Notes: generated by a model from the letters alone, not told the origin. Shown: positions 39,001 to 47,826, counted from the stretch's first letter. The stretch is DNA of 64,000 nt from Gp1-AA122 sp036378535 (GCA_036378535.1 DASUWH010000050.1:43902-107901); one strand, 5' to 3'. Program-made: numbers and translations.

Positions 39001-39242
39001 TGAACAGCGCAGTGAACACCCTGTATGACATCGTGAGGCGCTCGGATGCGGCGCCTACCGCCGTTCAGGTTGCTGAATCCGCCCAAATCGAGCGCGGGGC
39101 GATGGAAGTGATGGGTCGGTGGAACGAGCTACAAAGTCGCGCTCTTCCGTCCCTCAACCAGCAACTCAAGAGCGCAGGTCTGGCGGAAATTCATCCAGAG
39201 GCTATCAAGGGAGATCAGCCGGACGAGGGCGATGAGGACTGA
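36048..39242 (+). CDS. Secreted BNR/sortilin-like beta-propeller protein
   Basis: A 1064-residue protein starting at TTG 36048, preceded by GGGGAGG at 36036-36042. A signal peptide covers about 1-22. Residues 30-730 contain about eleven Asp-box (BNR) repeats of the type SxDxGxTW, for example KSTDAGKTWTHL, RSTDGGQNWQKV and KSTDGGNTWRQI, as in VPS10/sortilin-like propellers. The rest has an Ig-like strand region (about 770-880) and a helical C-terminus (about 890-1064). Large families of these proteins occur in Acidobacteriota; some are assigned as glycosidases without proof. No catalytic residues can be named. Confidence 0.88.
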   Translation: MLRKSCLQFLIVCFLGISFVFAQQYSPSLFQEMHWRMIGPFRGGRTRAVTGVPGQPNVFYFGAVNGGVWKSDDYGRTWKPIFDDQPTQSIGAIAVAPSDSNIVYVGSGEGLHRPDLSLGDGIYKSTDAGKTWTHLGLRDAAQVPALVVDPRDPNRLFAAVLGRPYGPSEQRGIFRSTDGGQNWQKVLYKDQNTGGSDIEMDPSNPDVLYAGMWEAREGPWEDNNIFNGAGGGLFKSTDGGNTWRQIKNGLPQNLTQINVTIAGSEPKRLYAAVGTTDKGDYASGAGLGFYRSDDAGESWYRVTTDPRPAMRIGGGDLPIPRVDPSNPDIVYVASLVVVRSADGGKTWTSFRGAPGGDDYQNLWINPKDGKILIVVADQGAIITVNGGESWSSWYNQPTAQLYHVATTFSFPYHVCGGQQESGSVCILSRGNDGAITFRDWHPVGVIEYGYVAPDPLDNDIIYGAGRNEVSKFHWSTGQVQNVTPIPLRDHKYRADRTEPLVFAPQDPHTLYYAANVLFKTTDGGNNWQAISPDLTRPDPGVPASVGTLVPKGAEKQRGVIYALAPSFKNMNTLWAGTDDGLIWITRDGGKNWTNISPPQLTPWSKVTQIQASHFDDQTAYASVSRFRIDDVHPYIYRTHDGGKNWQLITSGLPDGSADTVREDPVRKGLLFAGTENAVWVSFDDGDHWQSLQLNLPHTSMRDLWIHENDLIVGTHGRSFWILDDITALRELSESVASSQAFLFKPAEAYRIHRDTNTDTPLPPDEPAGENPPNGAILDYFLSKPASGPVTLEILDSQGKLVRKYSSSDQPELTPEQLQKQLIPLYWVRPWKSLPSGAGMHRWVWDLHYPAPLSTRRDYPIAAVPHDTPRAPFGPRAVPGQYTVRLAANGQSYSAPLTVRMDPRVKITQAALQQQFQEESHLAGLMNQVGEALLKARSARDQLEKTSQQASGGTAAAIKTFQQKLTAVLTGPDQPANSETPTLASMNSAVNTLYDIVRRSDAAPTAVQVAESAQIERGAMEVMGRWNELQSRALPSLNQQLKSAGLAEIHPEAIKGDQPDEGDED

Positions 39243-39258
39243 GAAGACTTCTATGGGT

Positions 39259-39289
39259 GTGTGGCGCGGACATTCCTGTCCGCGTCACA
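39259..39289. terminator. Palindrome between convergent genes, likely bidirectional terminator
   Basis: GTGTG-GC-GCGGAC-ATTCCT-GTCCGC-GT-CACAC forms a stem of about 11 pairs between the convergent BNR and fabH genes. There is no T tract, so termination is inferred from position and stem. Confidence 0.45.
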
Positions 39290-40285
39290 CTAGAACGCCC
39301 AGCGCAGCAGGGCTGCTCCTACCGTAAATCCGGCTCCGACTGAGGCCATCAGCACCATGCTGCCTTTCTTCAACTTGCCTTCCTGGCGCGCCGAGTCCAT
39401 TGCCAACGGGATGGTTCCAGCGGTAGTGTTGCCGTAACGGTCGATGTTGATCACCACCTTGTCCTCTCCCAATCCGATCCGGTCGGCTGTCGCCATGATG
39501 ATGCGACGATTCGCCTGGTGAGGGATGAAGGCGTCAATATCCTTCGCCGTCATGCCATTGCGTTCTAGTAGCTTCTCGCAGAGTTCGGTCTGCTTGCGTA
39601 CGGCAAACTTGAAAACCGCCTGGCCATCCTGATGGACATAATGCATCTTCTTGTCGACAGTCTCATGACTCGAAGGATGCAAACTTCCGCCACCGGGCAT
39701 ATAAAGGGAGCAACCACCTGAGCCATCCACCTCATGCAGGAAGTCAATCATCCCCACCGAATCATTCTCGGCTGGCTCGAGGATGACCGCACCCGCGCCG
39801 TCGCCGAAAATGACGCAGGTGGCGCGGTCGGTGTAGTCAATAATTGACGACATCACGTCCGACCCGATCACCAGAACTTTCTTGTGCGCGCCCGTCGAGA
39901 TGAACTGTGATCCCACCTGCACGGCATAAAGGAAGGCAGAACACGCGCCGTTGAGGTCGAATCCCCAGACTGATTTGGCGCCCAGCTTGTGCTGCACAAT
40001 GCAGGCTGTGCAGGGAAAAAGCATGTCGGGAGTGACGGTGGCGACGATGATCGCGTCCACGTCGCTGGCTTCGATGCCGCGCTCGGCCAGGGCTTTCTTG
40101 GCGGCTTCGGTCGCAAGATCGCTGGTGGCCATGCCTTTGTCGACGATATGGCGCTCACGAATGCCGACCCGATCCAGAATCCACTGGTCGCTGGTTTCCA
40201 CCATCTTTTCCAAGTCTTTGTTCGTTAAAAGCCGAGGCGGGACATAGGTGCCCAAAGCGCTGATTTTGGCGCGAACAGGTGTCAA
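39290..40285 (-). CDS. fabH: Beta-ketoacyl-ACP synthase III
   Basis: A 331-residue condensing enzyme that joins acetyl-CoA or a related acyl-CoA to malonyl-ACP to start fatty-acid synthesis. The triad is visible: Cys about 115 in NGACSAFLYA, His in FIPHQANRRI (about 252) and Asn in YGNTTAGT (about 282). The length fits the family. The start is TTG 40285 with GGAG upstream on the minus strand. No other fab genes are adjacent; the SRP RNA gene lies upstream, also on the minus strand. Confidence 0.95.
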   Translation of the reverse strand: MTPVRAKISALGTYVPPRLLTNKDLEKMVETSDQWILDRVGIRERHIVDKGMATSDLATEAAKKALAERGIEASDVDAIIVATVTPDMLFPCTACIVQHKLGAKSVWGFDLNGACSAFLYAVQVGSQFISTGAHKKVLVIGSDVMSSIIDYTDRATCVIFGDGAGAVILEPAENDSVGMIDFLHEVDGSGGCSLYMPGGGSLHPSSHETVDKKMHYVHQDGQAVFKFAVRKQTELCEKLLERNGMTAKDIDAFIPHQANRRIIMATADRIGLGEDKVVINIDRYGNTTAGTIPLAMDSARQEGKLKKGSMVLMASVGAGFTVGAALLRWAF

Positions 40286-40347
40286 TGAGTGCTCCTGGGA
40301 TGAAACAGGCTATTTTGAAGGAACACGGCAAGAATGTCTAACCAAAC

Positions 40348-40394
40348 CGTAGAAACAACCCACGTGGAACACTACGTAGAAACAATCCACGTGG
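40348..40394. repeat. Two direct repeats of a 20-base unit
   Basis: CGTAGAAACAACCCACGTGG at 40348-40367 recurs with one change at 40375-40394, period 27. A hairpin GGACGACCG-CTT-CGGTCGTCC and a GCCGAGCAAAGCGAGGC block follow directly, so the whole gap is repeat-derived. Confidence 0.7.
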
Positions 40395-40509
40395 GGACGA
40401 CCGCTTCGGTCGTCCAGCCGAGCAAAGCGAGGCCGCACAGGTTCAAAAACAACAGGAACCGATTAAAAAACCTTCTGACGGCTGAAGCGGCCGTCGCTAC
40501 GCAAAAATA

Positions 40510-40617
40510 AGCCAGGCACCGGGAACCCACTGCACACGCAAGAGCCCGTTACCGTTGCTTCCTTCCGGACCTGGCGGGGTTGGCGGGAATGCGTCGCGCG
40601 GGACCGATGCCTGACCC
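40510..40617 (-). ncRNA. ffs: Signal recognition particle RNA (small bacterial type)
   Basis: On the minus strand the hallmark apical region reads CCAGGTCCGGAAGGAAGCAA followed by CGGTAACGGG, the Ffh-binding domain IV signature of 4.5S RNA. The ends CAGGCATCGG and CCGGTGCCTG pair over ten bases, giving the long hairpin of about 108 nucleotides. A T-rich stretch (TTATTTT) follows the 3' end. The RNA binds Ffh and targets nascent membrane proteins. Confidence 0.95.
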
Positions 40618-40622
40618 TCTCC

Positions 40623-40631
40623 ATAATAGCA
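40623..40631 (-). promoter_or_regulatory. Extended -10 promoter of SRP RNA
   Basis: On the minus strand TGC-TATTAT lies six bases before the predicted RNA 5' end, the expected distance. No -35 hexamer is seen at 17 bases, so it is an extended -10 type. Confidence 0.5.
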
Positions 40632-40708
40632 AACTGTTGTGACCTCCGATTCCGCCAGCCGGACCCGCCCCTTCCCTTCTCCACGCAACTGTCGAACAAT
40701 AGGAAAGC

Positions 40709-42883
40709 ATGCCGTCGCCAACTAAATCGGGCACGATGAAGGCCATCGAGCGCTACTTCGAGGTCATGCTGTACCTCATGGTGCTCAGCGGCTTCGGCAC
40801 GCTGGCGCAGACCGGACAGATCGATCCCGTCACCATACTTTTGGTGATTGGCGCGCTCACGGTGCGCGGATATCTGCTGATCACTCAGAAAAGATTCATC
40901 GTTCCCGAACAGTGGACCAAGTACTTGGCCCTGGCTTTCACCCTCTGGTATTTTGCCGACCTGTTCTGGATTTCCGGAACCTTTGTGGCGGCAACGGTTC
41001 ACCTGGTTCTGGCGCTGCTGGTGGTCCGGCTTTTTTCGGCTCGCCGCGATCGTGATTTCTTCTGGCTTGCCGGATTGGCCTTTCTTCTGGTGCTGGCTGC
41101 CTCCGTGCTCACGGTTGACAGCGCCTTTCTGATCGGGTTCGCCGCTTTTCTTCTGACCGCCGTAGCTACCTTCATCCTGCTGGATATGCGGCGCTCAGCG
41201 GCAGCGGCCACAGCGCAAGCCCGGGAAGCTGACAACAATTCGCCAACCCAACAGCTCGGCATTGCGCTCGGCGCGTTAACGCCGGTGCTGGTGGTTTCGA
41301 TCCTGGCGATAGCGGTAGCGCTCTTTTTCGTTCTACCCCGCATCTCCGCCGGATATTTGAGTGCCTACGCCTCGGGGACAGAACTGTCCACCGGATTCAG
41401 CGATCGCGTGGAACTGGGAAAGATCGGCCAGATTCAGCAGTCAGGTTCCGTCGTGATGCATATCGAGATCACGGACGACCGCAACGGCAGCTATTCAGAA
41501 CTGCTGTGGCGGGGCGTGGCTCTGAACCGGTTCGATGGCAGAAGCTGGTTCAATACCGAGCGCCAGGTCGTCGTTCCCAGGGCCGCAGATGGACGCTTCA
41601 TCGTGCCCGGCTCCAGCGATCAGATTGCAGCGAAGATGATTCATTACCGCGTGCTGCTGGAACCGCTGGGAACCAACATTTTTTTTGTGGCGCCTCAGGC
41701 TCGCTCCCTCGAAGGCGGATACCGCATGGTCACAACCGACGCCGGCGGAGCGCTTTACGATCTGGATCGCGAGCACCCGGTTGGTCTGTATGAAGCCGAT
41801 TCCTACTTGAAACCTCGGTCCGGACAGGAGCTTCGATCGCCCGCTCAAGGCACAGAGAAAGGCATCGCAAGCACTACCTCTAAGGAAGCAAGGAACTCTC
41901 TTCAGCTGCCGGAACTCGATCCCCGGATTCCGCAGCTTGCGCGGGAGATTACCGCCTCCTCACAAACTGATTATGATCGTGCCGCCGCCATCGAACAGTA
42001 TCTGAGAACGCGCTACGGTTACACGCTCAATCTGGGAAGCATTACCCCGAAGGATCCGGTCGCTTACTTCCTCTTCGAACGCAAGCAGGGCCACTGCGAA
42101 TATTTCGCTTCGGCAATGGCCGTGATGCTCCGTAGCCTGGGAATTCCGGCTCGCGTGGTCAACGGATTTCGTGGAGGCGAATTCAACGACATCACCGATC
42201 AGTACGTCGTTCGCATGCGCAATGCACATTCGTGGGTGGAGGCCTATTTCCCCGATCCTGGCTGGGTCACCTTCGACCCCACCCCCGGCGATCTGGGCCA
42301 GCACGGCGCTTTGTCGCGAATCATGCTTTACCTGGATGCGGCGTCTTCATTCTGGCGGGAATGGGTCATCAACTATGACTTCCAGCACCAGAGAGCGCTA
42401 GGGGAGCAAGCCAGCAACTCATCCCACCAATTTTTCGAAGGCACCAAGGTTTGGGGCCAGTCGCGTTACGAAGCACTGCTCAGGTCTGCTCGACAGCTAC
42501 GGCACAGGATGGTCATGGCCCCGAGAATATGGACGGTCGCCGGTGTTGGTTTCGTTGTGCTTGTCCTTTTGGCAATGAATGGCAAGAGCGTTTGGACCGT
42601 GATCAGCACCTTTCGGCTCGCAGCCCACCCGGAGCGGGCGCCACAGAAATCCGCCAGCATCTGGTATGAGCGCATGACCCGCACCGTCGCCCGCCGTGGC
42701 TGGCGCAAGCTTCCCACGCAGACACCGGGAGAATTCGCGGACTCGATTTCTGACTCCAGGCTGCAGAGGGCCGTTGCCCAATTTACCGATAGCTACGAGA
42801 GAGCGCGCTTCGCGGAGTCTGCCGAAGACGCCAGGCGGTTGCCGCAGCTGTATGAGGAAATCAGCGCCGGGCGGCGTTCCTGA
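40709..42883 (+). CDS. TgpA-like membrane transglutaminase (DUF3488-transglutaminase)
   Basis: A 724-residue protein. About six hydrophobic helices (about 10-210), a periplasmic beta-rich region (about 220-400), a transglutaminase-like domain (about 400-540), one more membrane helix (about 608-626) and a cytoplasmic C-terminal domain (about 640-724, DUF4129-like). The Cys-His-Asp triad is Cys463 (GHCEYFASAMA), His507 (NAHSWVEAYF) and Asp523 (TFDPTPG). TgpA of Pseudomonas is an essential envelope transglutaminase. Such genes often pair with a MoxR ATPase and a DUF58 gene; neither is seen here. Confidence 0.92.
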   Translation: MPSPTKSGTMKAIERYFEVMLYLMVLSGFGTLAQTGQIDPVTILLVIGALTVRGYLLITQKRFIVPEQWTKYLALAFTLWYFADLFWISGTFVAATVHLVLALLVVRLFSARRDRDFFWLAGLAFLLVLAASVLTVDSAFLIGFAAFLLTAVATFILLDMRRSAAAATAQAREADNNSPTQQLGIALGALTPVLVVSILAIAVALFFVLPRISAGYLSAYASGTELSTGFSDRVELGKIGQIQQSGSVVMHIEITDDRNGSYSELLWRGVALNRFDGRSWFNTERQVVVPRAADGRFIVPGSSDQIAAKMIHYRVLLEPLGTNIFFVAPQARSLEGGYRMVTTDAGGALYDLDREHPVGLYEADSYLKPRSGQELRSPAQGTEKGIASTTSKEARNSLQLPELDPRIPQLAREITASSQTDYDRAAAIEQYLRTRYGYTLNLGSITPKDPVAYFLFERKQGHCEYFASAMAVMLRSLGIPARVVNGFRGGEFNDITDQYVVRMRNAHSWVEAYFPDPGWVTFDPTPGDLGQHGALSRIMLYLDAASSFWREWVINYDFQHQRALGEQASNSSHQFFEGTKVWGQSRYEALLRSARQLRHRMVMAPRIWTVAGVGFVVLVLLAMNGKSVWTVISTFRLAAHPERAPQKSASIWYERMTRTVARRGWRKLPTQTPGEFADSISDSRLQRAVAQFTDSYERARFAESAEDARRLPQLYEEISAGRRS

Positions 42884-42912
42884 GGGCTCTGGCCGACGCA
42901 CTATCGTCGAGG

Positions 42913-43545
42913 TCAGAAATTAATGATCAGCCCGCCGGTGACGACGATATTGTGTTGGTGGGTCTTCCCGGTGTTGACATTCAGCGGCAATTCTCCAGAA
43001 TAGAAATCGCGAGCAGCCAGGCGGAAACCGAAGCGCTTCCAGGCGCGCAAATCTAAGCCGAGGCCGCCCTGGGCAAGGCCGCTATTCTTGCTTTTTGGTC
43101 CGGGATTAATCCCTCCATAAACCAGTGTGTTGCTTATGGTCCAGTGGCCGTACCCGCCGCCGCCGCTGACCCACAGCTGCAGCGCATTATCGGCGAAGAA
43201 ACGAACCCGCGCCGCCGGGGTCACAAAAATGGACGAGTAGGTTTTGGGAACAGCGCCGTTGCCCGATCCCAAGTCTTCATCCGGATTGCCCACCACCGGA
43301 ACTTCTGCGTCCACAGCAAAGAAACCATGATGCAACAAATGGCGCGCGTAACTTATTTCCCAGGTAGTTCCATTGCCGAAACGGACAGAATTGTTCACCA
43401 GCGGAATCGGTCCTGGCTTGATACTTTGGTCGGAAATGAAGGTGCGGCCCGCACCTCCCGCCAGTTCATTTTTCTGGGCTGCCGCGCTCGTGGCAATCAC
43501 GAGCGCCACGGTCAGCACCGCCGCGTAGCGGTTCTTTCCGGACAT
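42913..43545 (-). CDS. Outer-membrane beta-barrel protein
   Basis: A 210-residue protein with a signal peptide (about 1-22, ending ATSAAAQ). The rest shows alternating strands with aromatic girdles, for example TTWEISYARHLLHHGFFAVDAEVPV and RVRFFADNALQLWVSGGGGYGHW, and it ends in a Phe (GGLIINF), the usual C-terminal signature for BAM-dependent barrels. The family is a generic OmpA/OmpW-like small barrel. The function is unknown. It is convergent with the transglutaminase gene. Confidence 0.78.
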   Translation of the reverse strand: MSGKNRYAAVLTVALVIATSAAAQKNELAGGAGRTFISDQSIKPGPIPLVNNSVRFGNGTTWEISYARHLLHHGFFAVDAEVPVVGNPDEDLGSGNGAVPKTYSSIFVTPAARVRFFADNALQLWVSGGGGYGHWTISNTLVYGGINPGPKSKNSGLAQGGLGLDLRAWKRFGFRLAARDFYSGELPLNVNTGKTHQHNIVVTGGLIINF

Positions 43546-43715
43546 TTCTCCTCCGACGGAAGCTGTTCGCGACTACAGCGTAGGGTAACACGCAGGGTGC
43601 AGTTTGAAATCGGCGTGGGATGCCTTAATTGGTGCATGTGCCCCCCTCAAGCGTGTGGCTTAACCGTCCGCCGGCTGGCCTTGGCAGAGACTAGGCTTGT
43701 TCTGACAAGCAAGCC

Positions 43716-44396
43716 TCAGTGGCGTTTTTCGGTGACCAGTTCTTCGATCTTCCGCAACACCTCGTCCTCGGAGAGGTTGGTGGAGTCGATAATCACGGCG
43801 TCGGCAGCGGGGACGAGAGGCGATGCCGCCCGGGTGCGATCGCGGCGGTCGCGCTCGCGCAGTTGCGCCGCCATCTGTTGCGCTGAGGGTCCCTTGATCT
43901 TTTGCTGGTCCAGCCGTCTCTGCTCGCGAACCACGGGATCAGCATCCAGGAAGATCTTCAAATCGGCATCGGGAAAAACGTGCGTGCCAATGTCGCGTCC
44001 CTCCATCACCACGCCGCCGCCGATCCCCATTTGCCGCTGGTGATCCACCATCCACGCGCGCACCCGCGGGTGAATGGATACCCGGGATGCCGCTTCCGTG
44101 ACGTCGCGTTCGCGCACGCGCTCAGAAACGTCACGTCTGTCGAGCAGCACGCGATTGCCGCCCACAGTCGGCTCCAGGCGAATGTGTGAATTGTCGGCCA
44201 GTTTCACCAGAGCGGCCTCATCGTCGAGGGAGATGTCCCACTCGATCGCTTTGAGTCCCAATGCCCGGTACATCGCCCCGCTCTCCAGGTTCACATACCC
44301 AAGCTTGCGAGCAAGCCGGGAAGCGATCGTGCTCTTCCCCGCTCCCGCCGGACCGTCTATGGCGATGATCAGTTTGCCCCGAGATGAATCTTTCAT
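43716..44396 (-). CDS. cmk: Cytidylate kinase
   Basis: A 226-residue NMP kinase that phosphorylates CMP and dCMP with ATP. The P-loop GPAGAGKST is at 15-23, LESGAMYRALGLKA and the substrate region follow, and GRDIGTHVFPDADLKIFLDA is the conserved CMP-site block. The LID region has RERDRRDRTRAASPLVPA. The length is normal for Cmk. A heptad-repeat cluster fills the 298-base gap on its 5' side. Confidence 0.96.
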   Translation of the reverse strand: MKDSSRGKLIIAIDGPAGAGKSTIASRLARKLGYVNLESGAMYRALGLKAIEWDISLDDEAALVKLADNSHIRLEPTVGGNRVLLDRRDVSERVRERDVTEAASRVSIHPRVRAWMVDHQRQMGIGGGVVMEGRDIGTHVFPDADLKIFLDADPVVREQRRLDQQKIKGPSAQQMAAQLRERDRRDRTRAASPLVPAADAVIIDSTNLSEDEVLRKIEELVTEKRH

Positions 44397-44417
44397 GCGC
44401 GAAGATTGTACAGAAAG

Positions 44418-44692
44418 TTAGTAGTCAGGAGTCAGTAGTCAGGAGTCAGCTATCTCACAAATCGGTTTTGAAAGGGCGCGACTTCAGCCGCGCCGTCCGC
44501 AGCCGCATAAAGACTGCCCTGAGGCGACGGCAATTTACTCCCTACTCAGTAGTCAGGAGCCAGCAGTCAGCACTCCTATCGAAGAGTTTACGCTCTGTTG
44601 CGAAGAGCCCGCATTGCTCGCTCCGGTCGGGATGACAGCCGTGGGAAGGATTTGGAGTTGCTGACTACTGACTCCTGACTACTGACTACTCT
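44418..44692. repeat. Heptanucleotide repeat cluster (AGTAGTC-AGGAGTC type)
   Basis: Three blocks of seven-base units: AGTAGTC-AGGAGTC-AGTAGTC-AGGAGTC (44421-44453), a second block at 44543-44575, and the inverted block TGACTACTGACTCCTGACTA at 44660-44692. Between them lie a GACTTCAGCC palindrome relative (near 44470) and a reversed GGGATGACA repeat (44605-44632). The outer blocks can pair over about 30 bases. Confidence 0.85.
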
Positions 44693-44694
44693 CT

Positions 44695-45576
44695 TCATCG
44701 CACCCGCTGCGGTCGCTGCTCGGCCACGTTGTGCACGGGCTTGGCAGGCGTGATTTGGATCATCGACTTGTCCCCCACGCGCAGAAAACTCAGCTCCCGG
44801 GCTGCCAGCAGCGCATTGATCGCTTCCCTGACCCGTGAGCGGGGCACGAAATTGCCAAACAGCGCCTCTACCTCGGCGGGTTCTGCCGCTACAACACAAT
44901 CCAGATACTTCGAGATGAGCGCCGACAAAGCTTCGGGAATCGATAGCCCTATGCCCTCGCGAATCTGCTCCGGCGCCCATCGATAGAGAACGTCCCATGA
45001 GGATCCCTCTCTGGGGTCGTAGTCCACACGAGTGATGCGCAGCTTCGACCATAACTCGATCAACGCGCGGTCCAATGCTGCCAGCGAGAGCTCTCCGCCC
45101 AGCGCTTCGCGCAACTTCTGCTTGGAAATCGGACCATCCCGGCGGATGATCTCGAAAGCATCGGCGGCCAGTTGCGAGTATTCCGACCGCGGGCCGGCTT
45201 TGGGCGGCTGCTTGGGATTGCGCTCTCCCACGAGGGCGTAGAAATAGGGAAACACCGAGCCAGCTATCAAAAAATTATTGTTCTCACCAAAGAGATTCGC
45301 TTCGAACGCAGCCCGGTCGCGCAGCAAGCGGACCATAAGTTCGGTCGCCGCTTGCGCCCGTGGATCCTCGAACGCATGCTGCCAGGTAGGGAGACGATCG
45401 TCAGCCCCGACCCAGGCTCCGACGAACGTGGGGAGCAACACCGGCGGCCTCAGCGGGTACATCAGGCAGAACCCGACGGACTCGATGAACTCCCGCGCCT
45501 CCTCCAGCGTGCGCACCGGCCGCCCGTCCAAACGCCACTTCTGTGCCCGCGCTTGCTGCAGTTCCGAATCGGTCAT
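44695..45576 (-). CDS. Winged-helix protein, possibly AlkZ/YcaQ-related
   Basis: A 293-residue protein. The N-terminal part (about 1-110) includes the block FIESVGFCLMYPLRPPVLLPTF; the middle holds a helix-turn-helix unit, IIRRDGPISKQKLREALGG followed by LDRALIELWSKLRITRVDYD, and the C-terminal region has another (about 225-275). This resembles AlkZ-related winged-helix glycosylase-like proteins without their catalytic QxD/QxQ motif. ATG 45576 is chosen because it starts MTDSELQQ; the further extension lies in heptad repeats. The role is unknown. Confidence 0.6.
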   Translation of the reverse strand: MTDSELQQARAQKWRLDGRPVRTLEEAREFIESVGFCLMYPLRPPVLLPTFVGAWVGADDRLPTWQHAFEDPRAQAATELMVRLLRDRAAFEANLFGENNNFLIAGSVFPYFYALVGERNPKQPPKAGPRSEYSQLAADAFEIIRRDGPISKQKLREALGGELSLAALDRALIELWSKLRITRVDYDPREGSSWDVLYRWAPEQIREGIGLSIPEALSALISKYLDCVVAAEPAEVEALFGNFVPRSRVREAINALLAARELSFLRVGDKSMIQITPAKPVHNVAEQRPQRVR

Positions 45577-45597
45577 GTCTACGATTAGAACACAATT

Positions 45598-45750
45598 CAA
45601 GCACTCAGCAGTCAGCACTCAGCAGTCAGTAGCTTATGTTTTAGCGCCGCGATAAACCTTCACCGCTCGCTCCGGGCGCCAAGCCTGCTGCGGGTGTTGT
45701 GGAAGAGCATTTTCGCGAACTGAATGCTGAATGCTGAGTGCTGAATGCTA
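45598..45750. repeat. Heptanucleotide inverted repeat (AGCAGTC-AGCACTC type)
   Basis: Units GCACTCA-GCAGTCA-GCACTCA-GCAGTCA (45601-45628) and the inverted partner TGAATGCTGAGTGCTGAATG at 45730-45749. The enclosed about 90 bases contain an AGCGCCGCGATAA block. A block of the same unit type occurs at 61661. Confidence 0.85.
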
Positions 45751-47700
45751 GATTCTCTTGAACGCCCTCTGAATATCCGTGAGCGAATATCGCAAGACGA
45801 CTGGTCTGCCATGCGGGCAGGTCATGGGGCACTCGGTCTTGGCGAGTTCAGAGAGCAGCCACTCGATCTTGTTCGCCTCCAGCGGCATATTCACCTTGAT
45901 GGCGGCATGACAGGAAATGGAGGCGGCGATGCGGGCGCGCACAGCGTCGAGATTGATTTTTTGCTCTTCCCGCGAAAGCTGATCCAGCAACTCGTGCAAC
46001 ACGGTTTCCACCTGGGATGCCTCCAGTCCGGCTGGGGCGATCTTCACAGCAATGGTTCTGGTTCCAAAAGGCTCCGCTTCGAAACCATTCAGCTGCAGTT
46101 CATTAGAAATTTCAGCAAATACGGCCTGCTGCGCCGGCGTGAGTTCAATCAGCAACGGCATCAGCAGGCGCTGACTCTCGACTTTCTGCAGGGATCGCTG
46201 CTTCAGAACTTTCTCGAACAGAACTCGCTCATGCGCCACGTGCTGATCGATAATCCACAGCCCGTCTTCATTCACCGCCAGGATGAAAGAGTTGCGAATC
46301 TGGCCGAGGGCTTTGAGCGTGGACAGCGAGGCGAGCGAACTCTCTGCCGCAACCTCGTGCAGCGGCGCAGCACAACCGTTGTCGGGAACGCTCTCTGGCG
46401 CCCTGGCGAGCGACACGGCTGCATTCGCTTCGACTGCGATTCCCCCTTCGAACTTGAAACGCTCGCTGATGGGAGCAAGCGCGGGAGCCGATAACGAAAA
46501 TCCGGGCGCAGGTTCGTAGAGTGCACGCCAGGCGGCATTCCCCTCTCCAGCGGACGGACGCGACCCCGGCGTTAACGACGGCGAGGCACTGGCATGGGCA
46601 TGGATTTCGGTCGTGAATTGCGGTACGGGGCGTGCCTTCATCAATCCCGCTCGAATGGAGTCACGCACGAAATCATGGATAACGGTTTGCTGCCGGAATC
46701 GAACTTCCGTCTTCGACGGATGAACGTTAACGTCCACCTCGGCCGTCGGCATCTCGAGAAAAAGCAGCACCACGGGAAACACCGTAGGCGGCAAGATGTT
46801 GCGATAAGCGTCGGTCAAGGCGTGCTGAATCAGGCGGTCGCGGATCAGGCGTCCATTCACAAACACAAATATGGAATTGCGATTGAGTTTCTGGATCTCT
46901 GGCTTGGAAACAAAACCATGCAGGCGCAATTCGCCGGGATCCGCCGGCGCCTGCTCGTCGTCGGTTTCTTCCCGCCTCCAGGGCGGAGGCTGCGGCAGGC
47001 CCACCCGCTCGAGCGGAAGCACCGCCGCTACGGGCAAGAGCTGGTCGAGCGTCTCCTTGCCAAACACCTGATACACCCGCTCGCTGTGATTCGCGACAGG
47101 AGCTGCGATCAACATCGCATTCGTCGACGAATGCAACTCGAAGTGCTTATCGGGATGAGCCAACGCGTAGTGCGTAACCAGCGAGGCGATGTGCGCTAAC
47201 TCGGTCGATTCTGCTTTCAAAAACTTCTTTCGCGCTGGTGTATTGAAGAAAAGATCGCGCACCGTGAGGGAGGTTCCGGAGGGCAGGCCCGCTTCCTCGA
47301 CTCGCGCCATCTTGCCGCCGTTGATTTCAACTAACGTGCCCGCCGGTTCCTCCGCAGCACGCGTTTCCAGGCGCAATCGTGAAACCGACGCTATCGACGG
47401 CAGCGCCTCGCCACGAAAGCCCAGGGTGGCGACACTCAGCAGATCCTCGGCATTCTTGATCTTCGACGTAGCGTGGCGCTCGAAGGCAAGTAAGGCGTCG
47501 TCGCGGACCATCCCACAGCCGTTATCCACAATCTGAATGAGTTTCTTTCCCCCGGCTTCAACCTGGATCTTGATTCGGGTGGAACCCGCGTCCAGTGCAT
47601 TCTCGAGCAATTCTTTCACCACCGATGCCGGCCGTTCGACCACCTCGCCGGCGGCGATCTTGTTGGCTACGGCTTCGGAAAGAACGTGAATGCGGCCCAT
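45748..47700 (-). CDS. mutL: DNA mismatch repair protein MutL with endonuclease motif
   Basis: A 650-residue MutL. GHKL ATPase motifs: KELLENALDAGST (about 29-41), DNGCGM (about 58-63) and GFRGEALPSIASVSRL (about 93-108). A variable linker (about 340-470) precedes the C-terminal domain, whose metal-binding motif IIDQHVAHERVLFE and the CPHGRP block near the end mark the nicking-endonuclease type found in bacteria without MutH. It acts with MutS in strand-directed repair. No mutS is nearby. The start ATG is directly preceded by a short heptad array at 47706. Confidence 0.96.
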   Translation of the reverse strand: MGRIHVLSEAVANKIAAGEVVERPASVVKELLENALDAGSTRIKIQVEAGGKKLIQIVDNGCGMVRDDALLAFERHATSKIKNAEDLLSVATLGFRGEALPSIASVSRLRLETRAAEEPAGTLVEINGGKMARVEEAGLPSGTSLTVRDLFFNTPARKKFLKAESTELAHIASLVTHYALAHPDKHFELHSSTNAMLIAAPVANHSERVYQVFGKETLDQLLPVAAVLPLERVGLPQPPPWRREETDDEQAPADPGELRLHGFVSKPEIQKLNRNSIFVFVNGRLIRDRLIQHALTDAYRNILPPTVFPVVLLFLEMPTAEVDVNVHPSKTEVRFRQQTVIHDFVRDSIRAGLMKARPVPQFTTEIHAHASASPSLTPGSRPSAGEGNAAWRALYEPAPGFSLSAPALAPISERFKFEGGIAVEANAAVSLARAPESVPDNGCAAPLHEVAAESSLASLSTLKALGQIRNSFILAVNEDGLWIIDQHVAHERVLFEKVLKQRSLQKVESQRLLMPLLIELTPAQQAVFAEISNELQLNGFEAEPFGTRTIAVKIAPAGLEASQVETVLHELLDQLSREEQKINLDAVRARIAASISCHAAIKVNMPLEANKIEWLLSELAKTECPMTCPHGRPVVLRYSLTDIQRAFKRI

Positions 47701-47705
47701 GGGAT

Positions 47706-47737
47706 GTGGATAGTGAATAGTGGCTAGTGGTTAGTTT
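47706..47737. repeat. Heptanucleotide array (GTGGATA type)
   Basis: GTGGATA-GTGAATA-GTGGCTA-GTGGTTA-GTTT, four degenerate seven-base units, beginning six bases upstream of the mutL start. No inverted partner is seen. Confidence 0.65.
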
Positions 47738-47826
47738 GGCAGATGAGACCTCAAAAGCAAAGCCGCCGATCCGCACGGATTTCCACGGATCGGAGCACAA
47801 TCCCCAAGCATCGTGTGAATTTGTGG

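Noticed and set aside
40463..41002. Protein frame across the SRP RNA region
   Set aside because: The sequence carries the SRP RNA signature and structure; the frame has no homology and overlaps the start of the transglutaminase gene.
44418..44692. Possible CRISPR array
   Set aside because: Units are seven bases in direct tandem, without unique spacers of regular length, and no cas genes are present.
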